64,000 nt of DNA from Apricaphanius iberus (GCA_028564705.1 JAPXFQ010000176.1:248001-312000); one strand, 5' to 3'; positions 11,521 to 21,952 are shown, counted from the first letter of the stretch. Program-made: numbers and translations. Notes: generated by a model not told the origin, from the letters alone.

Positions 11521-11625
11521 ACTAACATCCTCAAAAAAAACAAAAAAAAAACAAAAGAAAAAGAAAAAGCACCCCATCAAATTAAAATACCCTCTTCATT
11601 TCTATACCTAGTATAAATTATTTTT

Positions 11626-12422
11626 TTATATGAACTGCCATATATTTGGACTTTCCCTGAGAGTCCTCTCTAAAGTGTTCCACAGTTTAACTCCACAGAC
11701 TGAGATGCAAAAGGTTTTCCTTGTTGTGTGTACCTGAAGAATTCTGAAATTAAATTGCCCCCTTAAGTTATAACCCCCTTCCCTTCCAGTGAATAATTTT
11801 TGAATGTTTTCTGGTAAGAGATTGTTTTTTGCTTTAAATAGTATCTGCGCTGTTTGATATTCCACAATGTTTCTGAATTTTACAAGTTTTGACTGTAAAA
11901 ATAAAGAGTTAGTGTGATCCCAATACCCTGCCCCATGAATGATCCGTATAGCTTTCTTTTGCAAAATGAGTGGTGGGTGTATTGTACTAATGTAATTATT
12001 ACCCCAGACTTCTGCACAGTAATTGAGGTATGGAAGAACTAATGAACAGTAAAGTATTCGGAGTGATTTATAATCCAGTGCCTGTTTTGCTTTATTTAGT
12101 ACTGCGGTAGATCGTGAAATTTTTTTTTTACATGTTTAATTTGTGATTTCCAATTAATTTTATCATCTATGATCACGCCTAAAAATTTTATTTCATCCAC
12201 TCTTTCAATAGTTACTCCTGCCAGCTGTATATCCAAATGCAGATTAGTTTTGTGCTTACCGAAAAGTATTATTCTTTTTTTGCTCATATTCAATGATAGT
12301 TTATTTATGTCCAGCCATGCTTTTAATTTAATCAATTCAGTATTCATCACTTGTGTCAGGATTTGTAAATCACTACCAGAACAAAATATATTAGTATCAT
12401 CGGCAAATAAAACCATCTTCAT
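11626..12422 (-). pseudogene. LINE ORF2, C-terminal part beyond the stop codon
   Basis: Two ORFs continue the protein of 12426-14660. The first (12096-12422) is in the same frame, separated only by the stop codon at 12426-12428, and contains the reverse transcriptase catalytic block VLFADDTNIF plus the conserved SLNMSKKRII and LGVIIDDKINW blocks. It ends at a T-run at 12120-12129, where a frameshift moves the frame. The second (11626-11964) gives the C-terminal tail with KKAIRIIHGAGY and VKLWNTL. Together they complete the reverse transcriptase and C-terminal region. Confidence 0.85.
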
Positions 12423-12425
12423 AAC

Positions 12426-14660
12426 TTATGAGACCTTACATATATCATTGATGTAAGATAAAAACAGTTTAGGACCCAACACTGACCCCTGTGGGACGCC
12501 ACAAGAAATGTCCAAACATGATGAACAAACATTATCCAATTTCACAAACTGTTTCCTGTCAGATAAATAACTTCTAAGCCAATCTAGTGATTTCCCCCTT
12601 ATGCCATACCGGTCCAGTTTTTTTAATAAAATGTCATGATTTATGGTGTCAAAAGCTTTTTTTAGATCTATGAATATCCCCACTGAATACTCTTTACGTT
12701 CTAATGAATCTGTGATTCCCTCAACTGCGTCAATTAATGCCATTGAGGTTGATCTGTGAGATCTAAACCCATATTGACTTTCAGAGAATAGTTTATGTTT
12801 ATCTATGAATTTGTCCAGTTGGTTATTAAAGAGTTTTTCTAGGATTTTAGAGAATTGAGATAATAATGACACAGGTCTGTAGTTTGTGAATTGGTGTTTG
12901 CTCCCAGATTTGTACAGAGGTATGACCTTAGCTGTTTTCATTTTGTCTGGAAATGTACCGGTCTGAAATGATAAATTACAAATGTATGCTAATGGTTTTG
13001 AAATCTCATCAATCACTCCTTTGACCACAGTCATATTAATGCCATCACAGTCATCAGATGTTTTGTTTTTGCATGAAGCCACAACATTTATAATGTCTCT
13101 CTCATCTACTGCTGTGAGGAACATTGAGTTCAGATTCCGATCTATCAGATTATCAAATTCCTTTGCAGATGTTACTGGATCAGGGATTTGCTCTGCAAGA
13201 TCAGGTCCAACACTTATAAAGAATTTGTTCATTCTATGAGCCACTTCATTCATATCATATTTTTCTGTATTATTGATAATAAAATACTTAGGATAATTTG
13301 ATTGTTTAGATCCATTTTTTATTACAGTGTTTAATATGTTCCATATACCTTTAATGTTATTCTTATTGTTGTGTAATAGTTTGTTATAATATCCTTTCCT
13401 CGCTGTTCTTAAGATATTTGTCAACTTGTTTTTATATTTCTTATACTTGCTTTCGGCCTCCTTGGTTCTTCGTCTGATAAATTCTCTGTAAAGTGTATTT
13501 TTCTTTTTACAGGAATTCTGTAGCCCTTTTGATATCCAAGGATGATCAGCATAATTTAGCTTTCTGTTAATGATTTTTACAGGACAGTTTTTATCATATA
13601 GTTTTTTAAATAAACTTAGAAATTCATCATATGCACTGTTTATGTCATCTTTATCATACACAGAACCCCAATTTTGTGACATTAAATCATTTTTGAGTGC
13701 TCCCACTGAATCTTCTGTTCTCAGCCTTCTGTGTACAATGTTATGTTTAGGTAACTTAGTCTTATAGCCATTGTCATGTACTACGAAAACTGGCAAATGA
13801 TCACTGATGTCACTAATGAGTAGTCCACTTTTTGTACTGTTTACAATATCGTTTGTGAATATATTGTCAATGAGAGTAGCACAGTGAGAAGTTATCCTGC
13901 TGGGTCTGGTAATTTTGGGATACAGATTCATACTATACATTGTGTTTATGAAATGATCTGTCACTTTATATTTATTTGGGTTGAGCAGATCTATATTGAA
14001 GTCTCCACAGAGAAAAATAGTTTTATGACTCTTATTTATAAATATTTCCTCCATCCAGTCTTTAAACAGTTCAATCTGTGAAGCAGGTGTCCTATATATA
14101 CAACTAATAATCACAGATTTAGTCTTTTCTTTATACAGTTCAATTGATATGCATTCAAGCATATTATCAACAACCATTGACATACTGTCCAACACTGTAA
14201 AATTAATATTTTTATCCACATATAATGCAACTCCACCTCCAACTTTGTTGCGTCGATCCACATGCACAAACTCATAACCCTCAAGATCAAATTCCACCCT
14301 CTTCTCTGTAGTAATCCATGTTTCAGATATTGCAATAATGTTAAATAGTTGTGTGAATTGTTTTAAGTAGTCTTTAACACCGGAAAAGTTTGCATACAGG
14401 CTCCTGCTGTTAATGTGTATGATTGATAGCATTCCATCCTTCGTAATTTGATTATATTGATCATCAGTGTAATAGCTGCAGTCATTATTAATGGAGTTAA
14501 AGATGTAGTTATCCGGATCTATGTCATGTTCCATGTCCAGTACACCGTGATCAGTATACTGAAATGTTTGTAATTCCAGATTGTCAAGCTGACTGATCCT
14601 CTGCGTTATGTTACCATTGTCTCCAGGTGTAATTAAGTGAGTCCTTTCGGTGTGAATCAT
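12426..14660 (-). CDS. LINE ORF2: endonuclease plus N-terminal half of reverse transcriptase
   Basis: A 744-residue ORF starting at ATG. In LINEs this protein nicks target DNA and copies the element RNA into the nick. Residues about 78-285 are an AP-type endonuclease: SIIHINSRSL, ISETW at 111-115, GGGVALYV at 141-148, CGDFNIDLL at 208-216 and SDHLPVFVV near the end. The reverse transcriptase begins around residue 560, with VIPLYKSG, YRPVSLL, FRSHRST, FIDLKKAFDTINH and CGVPQGSVLGP (near 720-730). Translation stops before the catalytic FADD motif because of a single in-frame TAA at 12426-12428. The start lies about 40 bp after the ORF1 stop. Confidence 0.9.
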   Translation of the reverse strand: MIHTERTHLITPGDNGNITQRISQLDNLELQTFQYTDHGVLDMEHDIDPDNYIFNSINNDCSYYTDDQYNQITKDGMLSIIHINSRSLYANFSGVKDYLKQFTQLFNIIAISETWITTEKRVEFDLEGYEFVHVDRRNKVGGGVALYVDKNINFTVLDSMSMVVDNMLECISIELYKEKTKSVIISCIYRTPASQIELFKDWMEEIFINKSHKTIFLCGDFNIDLLNPNKYKVTDHFINTMYSMNLYPKITRPSRITSHCATLIDNIFTNDIVNSTKSGLLISDISDHLPVFVVHDNGYKTKLPKHNIVHRRLRTEDSVGALKNDLMSQNWGSVYDKDDINSAYDEFLSLFKKLYDKNCPVKIINRKLNYADHPWISKGLQNSCKKKNTLYREFIRRRTKEAESKYKKYKNKLTNILRTARKGYYNKLLHNNKNNIKGIWNILNTVIKNGSKQSNYPKYFIINNTEKYDMNEVAHRMNKFFISVGPDLAEQIPDPVTSAKEFDNLIDRNLNSMFLTAVDERDIINVVASCKNKTSDDCDGINMTVVKGVIDEISKPLAYICNLSFQTGTFPDKMKTAKVIPLYKSGSKHQFTNYRPVSLLSQFSKILEKLFNNQLDKFIDKHKLFSESQYGFRSHRSTSMALIDAVEGITDSLERKEYSVGIFIDLKKAFDTINHDILLKKLDRYGIRGKSLDWLRSYLSDRKQFVKLDNVCSSCLDISCGVPQGSVLGPKLFLSYINDICKVS

Positions 14661-14702
14661 GTTTGTGTAAATGTTTTTACCTTAAAGTCCAGCCAGTATT
14701 GG

Positions 14703-15401
14703 TCATTGATATTTGTCCAGCTCGTTTATATTTTTTATCTTGAGCACTTTGGCCTCCTCCGGTGTCCCATTCAGTTTGATGAAGATGTTGCCATTTGTAG
14801 TCCAGGTGTGTTGAATTTTTTTCTGCTTTTTCAAAAAGCGCGCCTGTCGGGCAATATCTGCGTTTTGCTTGGTTAGGTGCTCATTGATAAAGACGTTTGT
14901 GCCTTTTAGCTTCCTCCCTTCTTTCATTAATGCAATCTTGTGCTTTCTGTTTACAAACTTCATGATGACAGCTGGTTTATCTCTGGGGTTTCTTCTGGGC
15001 AGAGGGTGGCAAGCTTCGATATTCTCACAGTCCAGTTTTATGCCCCTGGTCTGCAAAAAAGCAGCCACCTGTTGCTCCGTGGAGCTGATATCCAGGTCCC
15101 CGGGCTCTTCCCCGTTGTTGGAGGCCAACGCCCAAGCGTATGACCGGGGTTTTATATCGAGCCCAGTGATGATGACGTCATTAGCCCTGGTGTACTGCTC
15201 CAAATCGGCAACCCTGCTCTCCAGGAAGGTGATCTTTTTATCCTTCTCCTCATTCTGAATGCGGAGAGCTTTCACCTCCTCCACCAGCACCAATATGCCT
15301 TTCTGCTGCAGCCTGACAGCAGAAACTTCTTCCGAGAGGAAATCAAGCGACCTTTTAATGTCATCGACCTCCTCCGTTACAGGTGCCTTCTTCGGTCCCA
15401 T
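14703..15401 (-). CDS. LINE ORF1 RNA-binding protein (coiled coil plus RRM-like fold)
   Basis: An intact 232-residue ORF beginning MGPKKAPVTEEVDD. Residues about 10-70 are heptad-rich and charged, fitting a coiled coil for trimer formation. Residues about 72-160 (TRANDVIITGLDIKPR onwards, with VIMKFVNRKHKI) resemble the RRM of L1-type ORF1 proteins (Transposase_22). The C-terminal part (NVFINEHLT ... IFIKLNG) resembles the C-terminal domain that follows it. In L1 the protein coats element RNA in a ribonucleoprotein with ORF2. It is the best-preserved gene of this LINE. A CR1-group ORF2 with an L1-like ORF1 is known from several fish LINE families. Confidence 0.8.
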   Translation of the reverse strand: MGPKKAPVTEEVDDIKRSLDFLSEEVSAVRLQQKGILVLVEEVKALRIQNEEKDKKITFLESRVADLEQYTRANDVIITGLDIKPRSYAWALASNNGEEPGDLDISSTEQQVAAFLQTRGIKLDCENIEACHPLPRRNPRDKPAVIMKFVNRKHKIALMKEGRKLKGTNVFINEHLTKQNADIARQARFLKKQKKIQHTWTTNGNIFIKLNGTPEEAKVLKIKNINELDKYQ

Positions 15402-15440
15402 CTTTCATCTGGTTGCGCTGGTTGTAGTCAGCGCAGTCAG

Positions 15441-15780
15441 TCAGCTGACACAAACAATTGAGAACTTATGGACCAATCTTAAATTTGACATTTACTATGG
15501 AGGAAGACAAGACTCCTCTCTTAATAGCATTTTGAAGGCTGAGGTTTTCATTTTAATATGTTAGCTCTCTGGTCCGGTTGATTGGATTGAATATTATGTC
15601 CTATGTGTGCTCGAGCACCAGCTTATTATTTTTAGTCTGACTTTCTGCTATTTATGTATTTTTATTGTGTTTTATACTGTCTTTTATTTTCTTATGCTTC
15701 TAGCCTATGTTCTGCGCTTTGGTTGAGCCCTATCATTTGTACAGTGCATTATAAATAAAATGGTATGGTATTAAGTAAAA
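15441..15780 (+). mobile_element. LINE 3' end fragment
   Basis: The stretch ends with GTACAGTGCATTATAAATAA followed by AATGGTATGGTAT, the type of tail with short terminal repeats found on CR1/L2-group LINEs or SINEs that share their tail. No coding region. Confidence 0.4.
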
Positions 15781-15837
15781 ATAAATAAAAGAATAAATAG
15801 CCTCGGTTAAATAGCCTTGGCACAGTATATATGCTGG

Positions 15838-15863
15838 ACATATCTATCTATCTATCAATCAAT

Positions 15864-15900
<37 letters not shown>

Positions 15901-15916
15901 GAGAGAGAGAGAGAGA

Positions 15917-15947
<31 letters not shown>

Positions 15948-15948
15948 T
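15838..15948. repeat. (TATC)n and (GA)n microsatellite
   Basis: TATCTATC and AATC repeats followed by about 75 bp of GA dinucleotides with three GTGA interruptions. Overlapping minus-strand ORFs encode only (SL)n and are artefacts. Confidence 0.95.
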
Positions 15949-16058
15949 AATTAGCTCTACTGGCAGTATGAGGCAATTCCTTGACCCTACAGAAGTTGCA
16001 CAGGTTGTCCAACTTCTCCAGGATGGCACATCCACACATGCTGCAGCAAGAAGGTCTA
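15949..16058 (+). mobile_element. Tc1-type transposon, 5' coding fragment
   Basis: This matches 7690-7798 closely: TAATTAGCTCTACTGGCAG, then ATGAGGCAATTCCTTGACCC and the rest of the first 30 transposase codons up to GCAGCAAGAAGGT. It ends abruptly at an (AT)n run before an L2 tail. Only the N-terminal helix-turn-helix start remains. Confidence 0.8.
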
Positions 16059-16084
16059 AGTAGAACAAATATATATATATATAT

Positions 16085-16506
16085 ACCCACTGCTGGATGG
16101 GGAACATCGGTCCAGATGATGCGCAAAAGTGACCGAGCATCCTTCATGCTGTCTCTTCTCTGTCTTCTCAGACCCCCAGAGGGTCATGACAGATGACCGC
16201 CTGTACTGAGCTAGGTTCTGCTGGAGGTTTCTTCCTGTTAAAGGGGAGTTTTTCCTCTCCACTGTCGCTACATGCTTTCTTAGTATAAGGGATTGCTGAG
16301 GAATAGCTGTGGTTGGATTCTGCATGATCCGGGCACAACCTCACGTCGATGACTCATCGCAATCTGCTGGGATTCCTGACATAGAAAACCTTTAACTGAT
16401 TTGAATGTTTGTATAATCGTATTGAAATGACTTTCGTGGTAAAGTGCCTTGAGATTACATTTGTTGTGAATTGGTGCTATGTAAATAAAAGTGAATTGTA
16501 TTGAAT
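16085..16506 (+). mobile_element. L2 LINE 3' UTR fragment
   Basis: Same sequence family as 2970-3395, including GGGGAACATCGGTCCAGATG, CCTGTTAAAGGGGAG and the AATAAAAGTGAATT tail. It is followed by (AT)n at 16505-16560. Confidence 0.8.
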
Positions 16507-16534
16507 ATATATATTTATATTTTCAATTCACTAC

Positions 16535-16566
<32 letters not shown>

Positions 16567-16717
16567 TTTACATTTTGACAAGGTATGCATCAGATATTAT
16601 TTGCACAATATGAACTGTAGTCAAACACCTAAATGCTATGATTCCAACATTAATCAACATTAATAACTTCAGCTTCAGCATTATATTTGAGTTAGTTTTG
16701 AATTTTGTTTCACACAG

Positions 16718-16913
16718 ATCCAGCCACGGTCCAAGGAGTGCCGCAGAAAGCAGGATGATTGCGACCTGGCAGAGTACTGTGATGGGAAGAGTGCCACCTG
16801 TCCTGAGGATGTGTTTGCTGTGAACGGGCTCCCATGTTATAAAGGTCTGGGTTACTGCTACAATGGTCAGTGTCCACAAAGGTCAAATCAGTGCAAAAAG
16901 CTCTATGGGACCA
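16718..16913 (+). CDS. adam8: adam8-like exon: end of disintegrin domain, start of Cys-rich domain
   Basis: Acceptor TTTCACACAG, donor GTAAGT. It encodes CRRKQDDCDLAEYCDGKSAT and then a PC..GYCYNGQCP block, the conserved end of ADAM disintegrin domains. The position corresponding to the RGD loop reads DDCD, so there is no RGD. It ends in phase 1. Confidence 0.85.
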
Positions 16914-19900
16914 GTAAGTGCCTCTTCTTAAGGTTTTATCATGGAGATATTCCAAAGAAAAACGATATGACTGACTGTAAAAAATTTTTCAGCTGCTATT
17001 GAGGCCCTTTCATCCTGCTACAATTACAACACCAAAGGAACTAACTACGGCTACTGTAGACCTCTCTCCAACACCCAATTCATCCCCTGCCAGCCACAGT
17101 GAGTCGCAACACAGCGATCTATAAACCTTGATTGGCGAACCAAATAAAGAAAAAAGAAAAAATTGCTGTTTTATAAATGTAACAAAATAGATTTCTGCAT
17201 GAACAAACGTTCTTGTATGCATTTTGTTCTAACTTTTGTAAAACATAAAATGTTTGATGTAGGGATCATCTTTAATTCTTTCATTTTTGATCTGTACAAC
17301 TCATCAGGAAATCTTCAGCTACACTACTTGTATGTCGAGCCTTAGTTTAATACATTGGTTGGGTAGGAGGTGCACCAATCAGTCAGCCAAATAAACTGTT
17401 CCCTTGATCAGCTCAATATTACAATAAGTAATTGGCTGTGGCCATTATCAGCAAGCCTCATCTTGAAACATGTGACATTTTTGTTATTTTCCCAAAATAT
17501 ATGTAAACTAAAAAACTCCCATTATTGTTCAGTAAATGAACAATCAGAAGCATGAACACCCCTCACTTTAGATGATAACAAGATAGAGGTTAGGAGATAC
17601 GGTAGCTAAACATTTTAATTCCTTCATTCGTCTGTGGTATTAAAACACCTACTCTGCAATACATTTTTTCACATTATGTTATAGGCCTTAAAACATGAAA
17701 AGAAATACAAAATCAAACACTGAATGACTCAGACATCAATAACAAAAATTGGAATTGGCCAGGAAAATCCCTCTCTGTGGCATCTGTCATTTGAATGAAT
17801 TACCTTCTGAGAAAAAAACATCTAAATTGAAACTTAAAAACCCCCTGGTAATTCAAAATGACCTCTAAATTATGTCCGGTGCATCTCTAATCCATTGGGA
17901 TCGATTTCCCATGCAGCTATCTCAGCTGAAATACTAGAAACTAAGCAAACATGAACCCCTTCTTTACTGCACAGAGATGTTTTGTGTGGGAAGCTCTATT
18001 GCCAGGGCGGGAATAATAACCCAAAGTATGGCCGCACGGTCACAATTGGGAACTGCAAAGCAGTTTTCTTTGAAGACTACACCAAAGACTACGGCCAGGT
18101 TGATGAAGGCACTGTATGTGGAGATGGAAAGGTACTTGCTTCTCCTTTCAGTAATAAACGTTTTTAGAGTTCTAATAATGTGTACACGTTAGATTGAAAT
18201 GCTTTATCCTTGTGTGTTTTAAGGTTTGCAGCCAGAATCAGTGCATGGATCTGGAAAGTGCTTACAAAAACCCAAACTGTACAGCAAAATGTCTAGGCAA
18301 TGCTGTGAGTACATACCAACATGACAGCTTTTATAAATAGGACCCCTTTTATTGGAAAAGCGTATACATTTTTTTAAACCTGCAAAACGGATGCACCAAC
18401 AATTCAGCCGGATGCATCATATGACCTGCTTAGTTTATTTTCTCTCAGAGGTCTTATTTAGAAGTACTTCAAATCAGGGGCAGACTGATTCAGGTTGGGA
18501 ATTAGATACCATTCCAGGCCACCACCTCCCCATTAACACAAAACACCAAGAGTAGGTTAGGTAGGGCACCTACTGATTTTAGATTGTAAAATAATAAAGC
18601 AAAGGCTGCACAAGCCCCCACAAATATCTTTGTTCTTTCTTCAACAAAATAAACTTTTCTGTTTTTCTGCAGTAACCTGTACTCAATTCAATTCAATTCA
18701 ATTCAATTCAGTTTATTTATATAGCGCCATTTCACAACAGATGTAATCTCAAGTCACTTTACAAAAAGAGTTATTACAATACAATGTTCAAATCACATAA
18801 ACTGATTTTTTTTTAACAAACTGACTGACATCAATCCTTATTTATTAAAATACAGACAAACTATGTTTTGAAGTGGGAATGAGAGAAATTCAAAAATATC
18901 AGTTGTAACCTTGTCCTGCCTGGGTTCTCCCACCAATGGATCTTTTTTTCTCAGCAAGTTCAAATCTCTTCTTAGCTGTGAAGTCCCAGTGTCATCGTCC
19001 CCTGCTGCTGGCCTCTGGCCCTGAGTTTCCTCCCTGGCTCTGTTTTGTCCATTGCGGCAATGAAGATATGAAAATGTTGAAATAAAACATTGTAAATAGA
19101 ATAAGGACATGTAGCAGTGAAGTTTCTTTGAAAATTAGCTTCAAAGACCCCTTTGGGCCATTGATTTTTCTTTCTGAGTCACTTATATTCTCCTTTCACC
19201 TGTACAGACCCTCCCTGACCCTGCTTTGTCTTTTTTGACAGTAAATATTTATTTTCAAATATTTGAGACTAATAAGTTCTGCAGATAAATGAAAGAGGAT
19301 TGTGTTTATTCCTAGTATGAACTGACAAGTAAGAGATGTAAAATAATTAGTATTGTTAAATGGCTTAACATGATTTATTGACAGGTGTTAACTAGTTATA
19401 TAATTTAGCTAACATTATCTGTATGCAACAGCATAGCCCAACTTACATAATTTTTTGGGGAAAAACTGGCAAAAATGTTCTGGCTTTCGCTGGCTCTGGA
19501 CTGGTAGCTGAACACACTGCTCTGTTCAGCAGCAGCACCTGTCTGTTATTCACTGCTGCAGTTTAAATGCAAACATGCAATTTCAATTACACAGCAAATC
19601 TGAAGAGGCCTCTGACTGAGGACTGTATTTGTATGACAGTCTCATGACTCTCATGACATGTTAACAACTCAATATGCAGCAAAGATAATATCTTACAGAA
19701 ACAAGTCCTGAAGGACACCATCAGTTGTTGGCAAGCACTTCTAATCCATCTTATTTGCTCTTTATGCTCCCTTTTAAATCTCTATTTGGTTAGAAAGCCA
19801 GGCAGAGAGACAATGGATCTTGGGATATGATCTATGCTCATTACGATCGATGGAAGATATGGTATGAACTTTTCCCATTCTCTCTGTTCTTTGGTCCTCC

Positions 19901-21952
19901 TCTCCATCCATGAAGCTTTTATGATTCTTTGGGATTTAGGATAGTAGTTTATGTACTATTTGAGCTTTTGCTCATTGTTGTGAAAAAAAGGACTCTGTTG
20001 TCACGATTACACATCATAACTACTGTCCAAGGATAAAAAATAAACAATAAAAGAAAAACAAAGGTCCTCCAGCTGCACAGCATCCAAAACTAGATGGAAT
20101 AACTTTGTAAACATGCATTGCCTCAACCAAACAAGATTAACAGAGTATAGAAAAAGCACAAATCAGAACTTATGTAACAAATCTACTCCAACATGCTGCC
20201 ACCATGTTCAGCGTAACTCGAAAATAGAATTGCATTTCTGATTGCAACAAAATACTTGTGTGGCATTGTACATCTAATCAGTCTGACTCATTTTCTAATA
20301 ACTTGAGAAAACTAACTATGAAATACTGTAAGCAAAAACAATTTTACTGGTAAACTTTGTAGTGAAACTGTCGAGTTCAGTCTGGTGTGTTTTTACAGTC
20401 AAATGTGCTTTCTGCAGGTGTGCAATCACCGGAGTGAGTGTCAGTGCAAGCCTGGCTGGTTACCTCCTAACTGTGGAACAAAGGACGAAGTTTTCAGTGG
20501 TCTTTCCACAGGTAAGAAACATCTGTAAGAACCAGGTGTTCATTAACACAACTACAAGATTTACATCATTGCTTTATGTTGCTGCACCCCAGCTAAACTC
20601 ATTTTTTAATTTGCTCCTGCAGGAGCAACCATTGCAATCTCCCTGGCTGTTATTCTGATAGTCATTGGTCTGGTTTTTGGTGTTGTGGGGTTCATGTGGA
20701 GGAAGAAACGCATCACAAACTTGCCAGTGTAAGCAATCTTTACCCAGGAGATGGTTCTATTGCTGCTATTTTTAGTTGTCAGTGATAATTACTGAATAAT
20801 TTCCTGACAGTTCACAGGTGTACAGAAAACCACCACCAGTAAGCACCCCTGCTCCTCGTAGCAACCAGGGCCAAACCATCAGTCAGCCCATGTCACTCCA
20901 AAAGGTGATGCTAAGCAATGCACTGGGTCATGATGGAGTACTGCAAATCAGCTGCTCAACAATATTTCTTAATATGGCTACAATTTTAGGATCCGAAGCC
21001 TAAGCCCAAAGGAGCTCCACCTCCACCACCACCGGCAGGGAACCGACCCAAACCTCCAAGCCAGAACTACATAGCTGCACGCCAGGTAAACAGTTTTTTT
21101 GGGACTGAACGGACACCTAGCTCGCAGGTCATGAAATATTATATAAGGGAACAGTAATTTAAATCTGCAGTCAGGCTACAAAAAACTAAAATGCCATCTA
21201 CATATGGCTTATTCTCATCTTTGACAACAGTGAAACATATAATCAAATACAGCCATATATTTTTTTAACTGAAAAACTGGTAAAAAAGCTAAATCAGCCA
21301 TAAACACAGCAATGCTTTTCATAAACCGCTCATCTCCTATTATAGTTGCCAGGTGGTATACAACTCACATTTCTTGTTCGTTTTCTGTCCGTATACTTGT
21401 AATGTGCTTTTTCTCTGTCTATGTACTGGCAATGTGTTACTTGTTAGCATGGATCTGACGATGCAACACAATGCAAAGAAATGTTAAGTAATGCTAAAAA
21501 AAAAAAAACAATTTGAATTGTAAACTGAGAAAACTGGTATTTGGTGATAATAAAAGTACAAATGAACCTTTTGTGCCATTTGCCAATGGAAAATATTTCA
21601 CCCTTGTAGCTTTTTTTCAGTTTTGACAAGTATGAGAGAAATGTAAAAGCTGAGGAAATGTGTAAGGGGGCAAGGATTTTATAAAAGCCCTATAATATCT
21701 GCACAAGCATAAACAATCTTGAGCTAAAAGACAAAAAAGAGCTGCTATCTCTTTGTTTCTGGCTAGTGAATGTAATTTTACCGTAGAGAAGGAAACATGT
21801 TTTAATAGATTTTGAAATTGGGAACAATTAAAGCTAAACAAATTAACAATAAATTTGAATCTGTAAAATTAATTTAACATTTAAATGTTGTTAATTAATC
21901 CATGTATATTTTATTATAGGCTCTGAGACCAGTACCTCCTCCAAACGTCTGA
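16718..21952 (+). CDS. adam8: ADAM8-like metalloproteinase, C-terminal nine exons
   Basis: Nine exons with GT-AG borders and compatible phases encode about 321 residues: 16718-16913, 16993-17098, 17975-18131, 18224-18304, 20418-20511, 20623-20728, 20811-20904, 20990-21085, 21920-21952. They cover the end of the disintegrin domain, the cysteine-rich region, an EGF-like segment (VCNHRSECQCKPGW), one transmembrane helix and a proline-rich cytoplasmic tail with SH3-ligand motifs. ADAM proteins are type I membrane proteins that shed ectodomains and bind integrins. The propeptide and the HExxH protease domain are not in the window; no upstream exon was found in the 16.7 kb before the first one. The EGF segment and tail fit ADAM8 best. 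The cysteine-rich stretch NTKGTNYGYC also resembles ADAM28, so the paralogue call is moderate. Confidence 0.7.
16993..17098 (+). CDS. adam8: adam8-like exon: cysteine-rich domain
   Basis: Acceptor AATTTTTCAG, donor GTGAGT. It encodes SSCYNYNTKGTNYGYCRP and ends in FIPCQPQ, typical of the ADAM cysteine-rich region. Entry phase 1, exit phase 2. Confidence 0.85.
17975..18131 (+). CDS. adam8: adam8-like exon: cysteine-rich domain
   Basis: Acceptor TTTACTGCACAG, donor GTACTT. It encodes DVLCGKLYCQGG and later VDEGTVCGDGK, matching the cysteine-rich block before the EGF-like segment. Exits in phase 0. Confidence 0.85.
18224..18304 (+). CDS. adam8: adam8-like exon: start of EGF-like segment
   Basis: Acceptor GTGTTTTAAG, donor GTGAGT. 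27 codons encoding VCSQNQCMDLESAYKNPNC and TAKCLGNA. An intron of about 2.1 kb follows, containing an L2 tail. Confidence 0.85.
18672..18790 (-). mobile_element. L2 LINE tail in an adam8 intron, reversed
   Basis: Starts with six ATTCA repeats, then TTTATATAGCGCCATTTCAC. It is the reverse complement of the L2 tail seen elsewhere in the window. Confidence 0.75.
20418..20511 (+). CDS. adam8: adam8-like exon: EGF-like segment
   Basis: Acceptor GCTTTCTGCAG, donor GTAAGA. It encodes VCNHRSECQCKPGWLPPNCG, the end of the EGF-like fold, and then the juxtamembrane stalk. This stretch is the best argument for ADAM8. Confidence 0.85.
20623..20728 (+). CDS. adam8: adam8-like exon: transmembrane helix
   Basis: Acceptor TGCTCCTGCAG, donor GTAAGC. 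It encodes about 24 hydrophobic residues (ATIAISLAVILIVIGLVFGV...) followed by a basic stop-transfer RKKR. Confidence 0.85.
20811..20904 (+). CDS. adam8: adam8-like exon: cytoplasmic tail
   Basis: Acceptor TTTCCTGACAG, donor GTGATG. It encodes VYRKPPPVSTPAPRSN and a polar stretch ending SLQK. Confidence 0.75.
20990..21085 (+). CDS. adam8: adam8-like exon: proline-rich tail
   Basis: Acceptor ACAATTTTAG, donor GTAAAC. 32 codons with KPKPKGAPPPPPPAG and RPKPP, candidate SH3-domain ligands. Confidence 0.8.
21920..21952 (+). CDS. adam8: adam8-like last coding exon
   Basis: Acceptor TTTTATTATAG. It encodes ALRPVPPPNV and a TGA stop at 21950-21952. The 3' UTR follows to about 22240. Confidence 0.8.
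   Translation, partial: ALRPVPPPNV

Larger units (their letters stand above)
10935..15440 (-). mobile_element. Nearly full-length CR1/L2-group LINE
   Basis: On the minus strand the order is 5' UTR (15402 to about 15440), ORF1 (14703-15401), ORF2 (14660 to about 11629), then a 3' UTR running to about 10935. The 3' UTR contains an (AAT)n-like microsatellite and an ACATTCGAAA motif seen near both 10975 and 11070. Total length is about 4.5 kb, a normal size for this group. ORF2 carries one nonsense codon and at least one frameshift, so the copy is recently dead. Exact clade cannot be fixed by eye. Confidence 0.8.

Noticed and set aside
11143..11611. ORFs of 63-132 codons on both strands
   Set aside because: They cover an AAT/AAC microsatellite in a LINE 3' UTR and encode only low-complexity I/T/N or V/I runs.
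15859..16147. Two minus-strand ORFs of about 93 codons with (SL)n
   Set aside because: Half of each is translated GA microsatellite; the other half is Tc1 and L2 tail sequence in the wrong frame.
18838..19110. A 90-codon minus-strand ORF in an adam8 intron
   Set aside because: No recognised domain and no partner exons; it may be a scrap of a repeat but cannot be supported as a gene.
19785..19862. A possible extra adam8 exon between GGTTAG and GTATGA
   Set aside because: The neighbouring exons already join in phase, and the joined protein (TAKCLGNA then VCNHRSEC) matches the normal ADAM8 spacing. The candidate adds an unrelated Trp/Asp-rich peptide.
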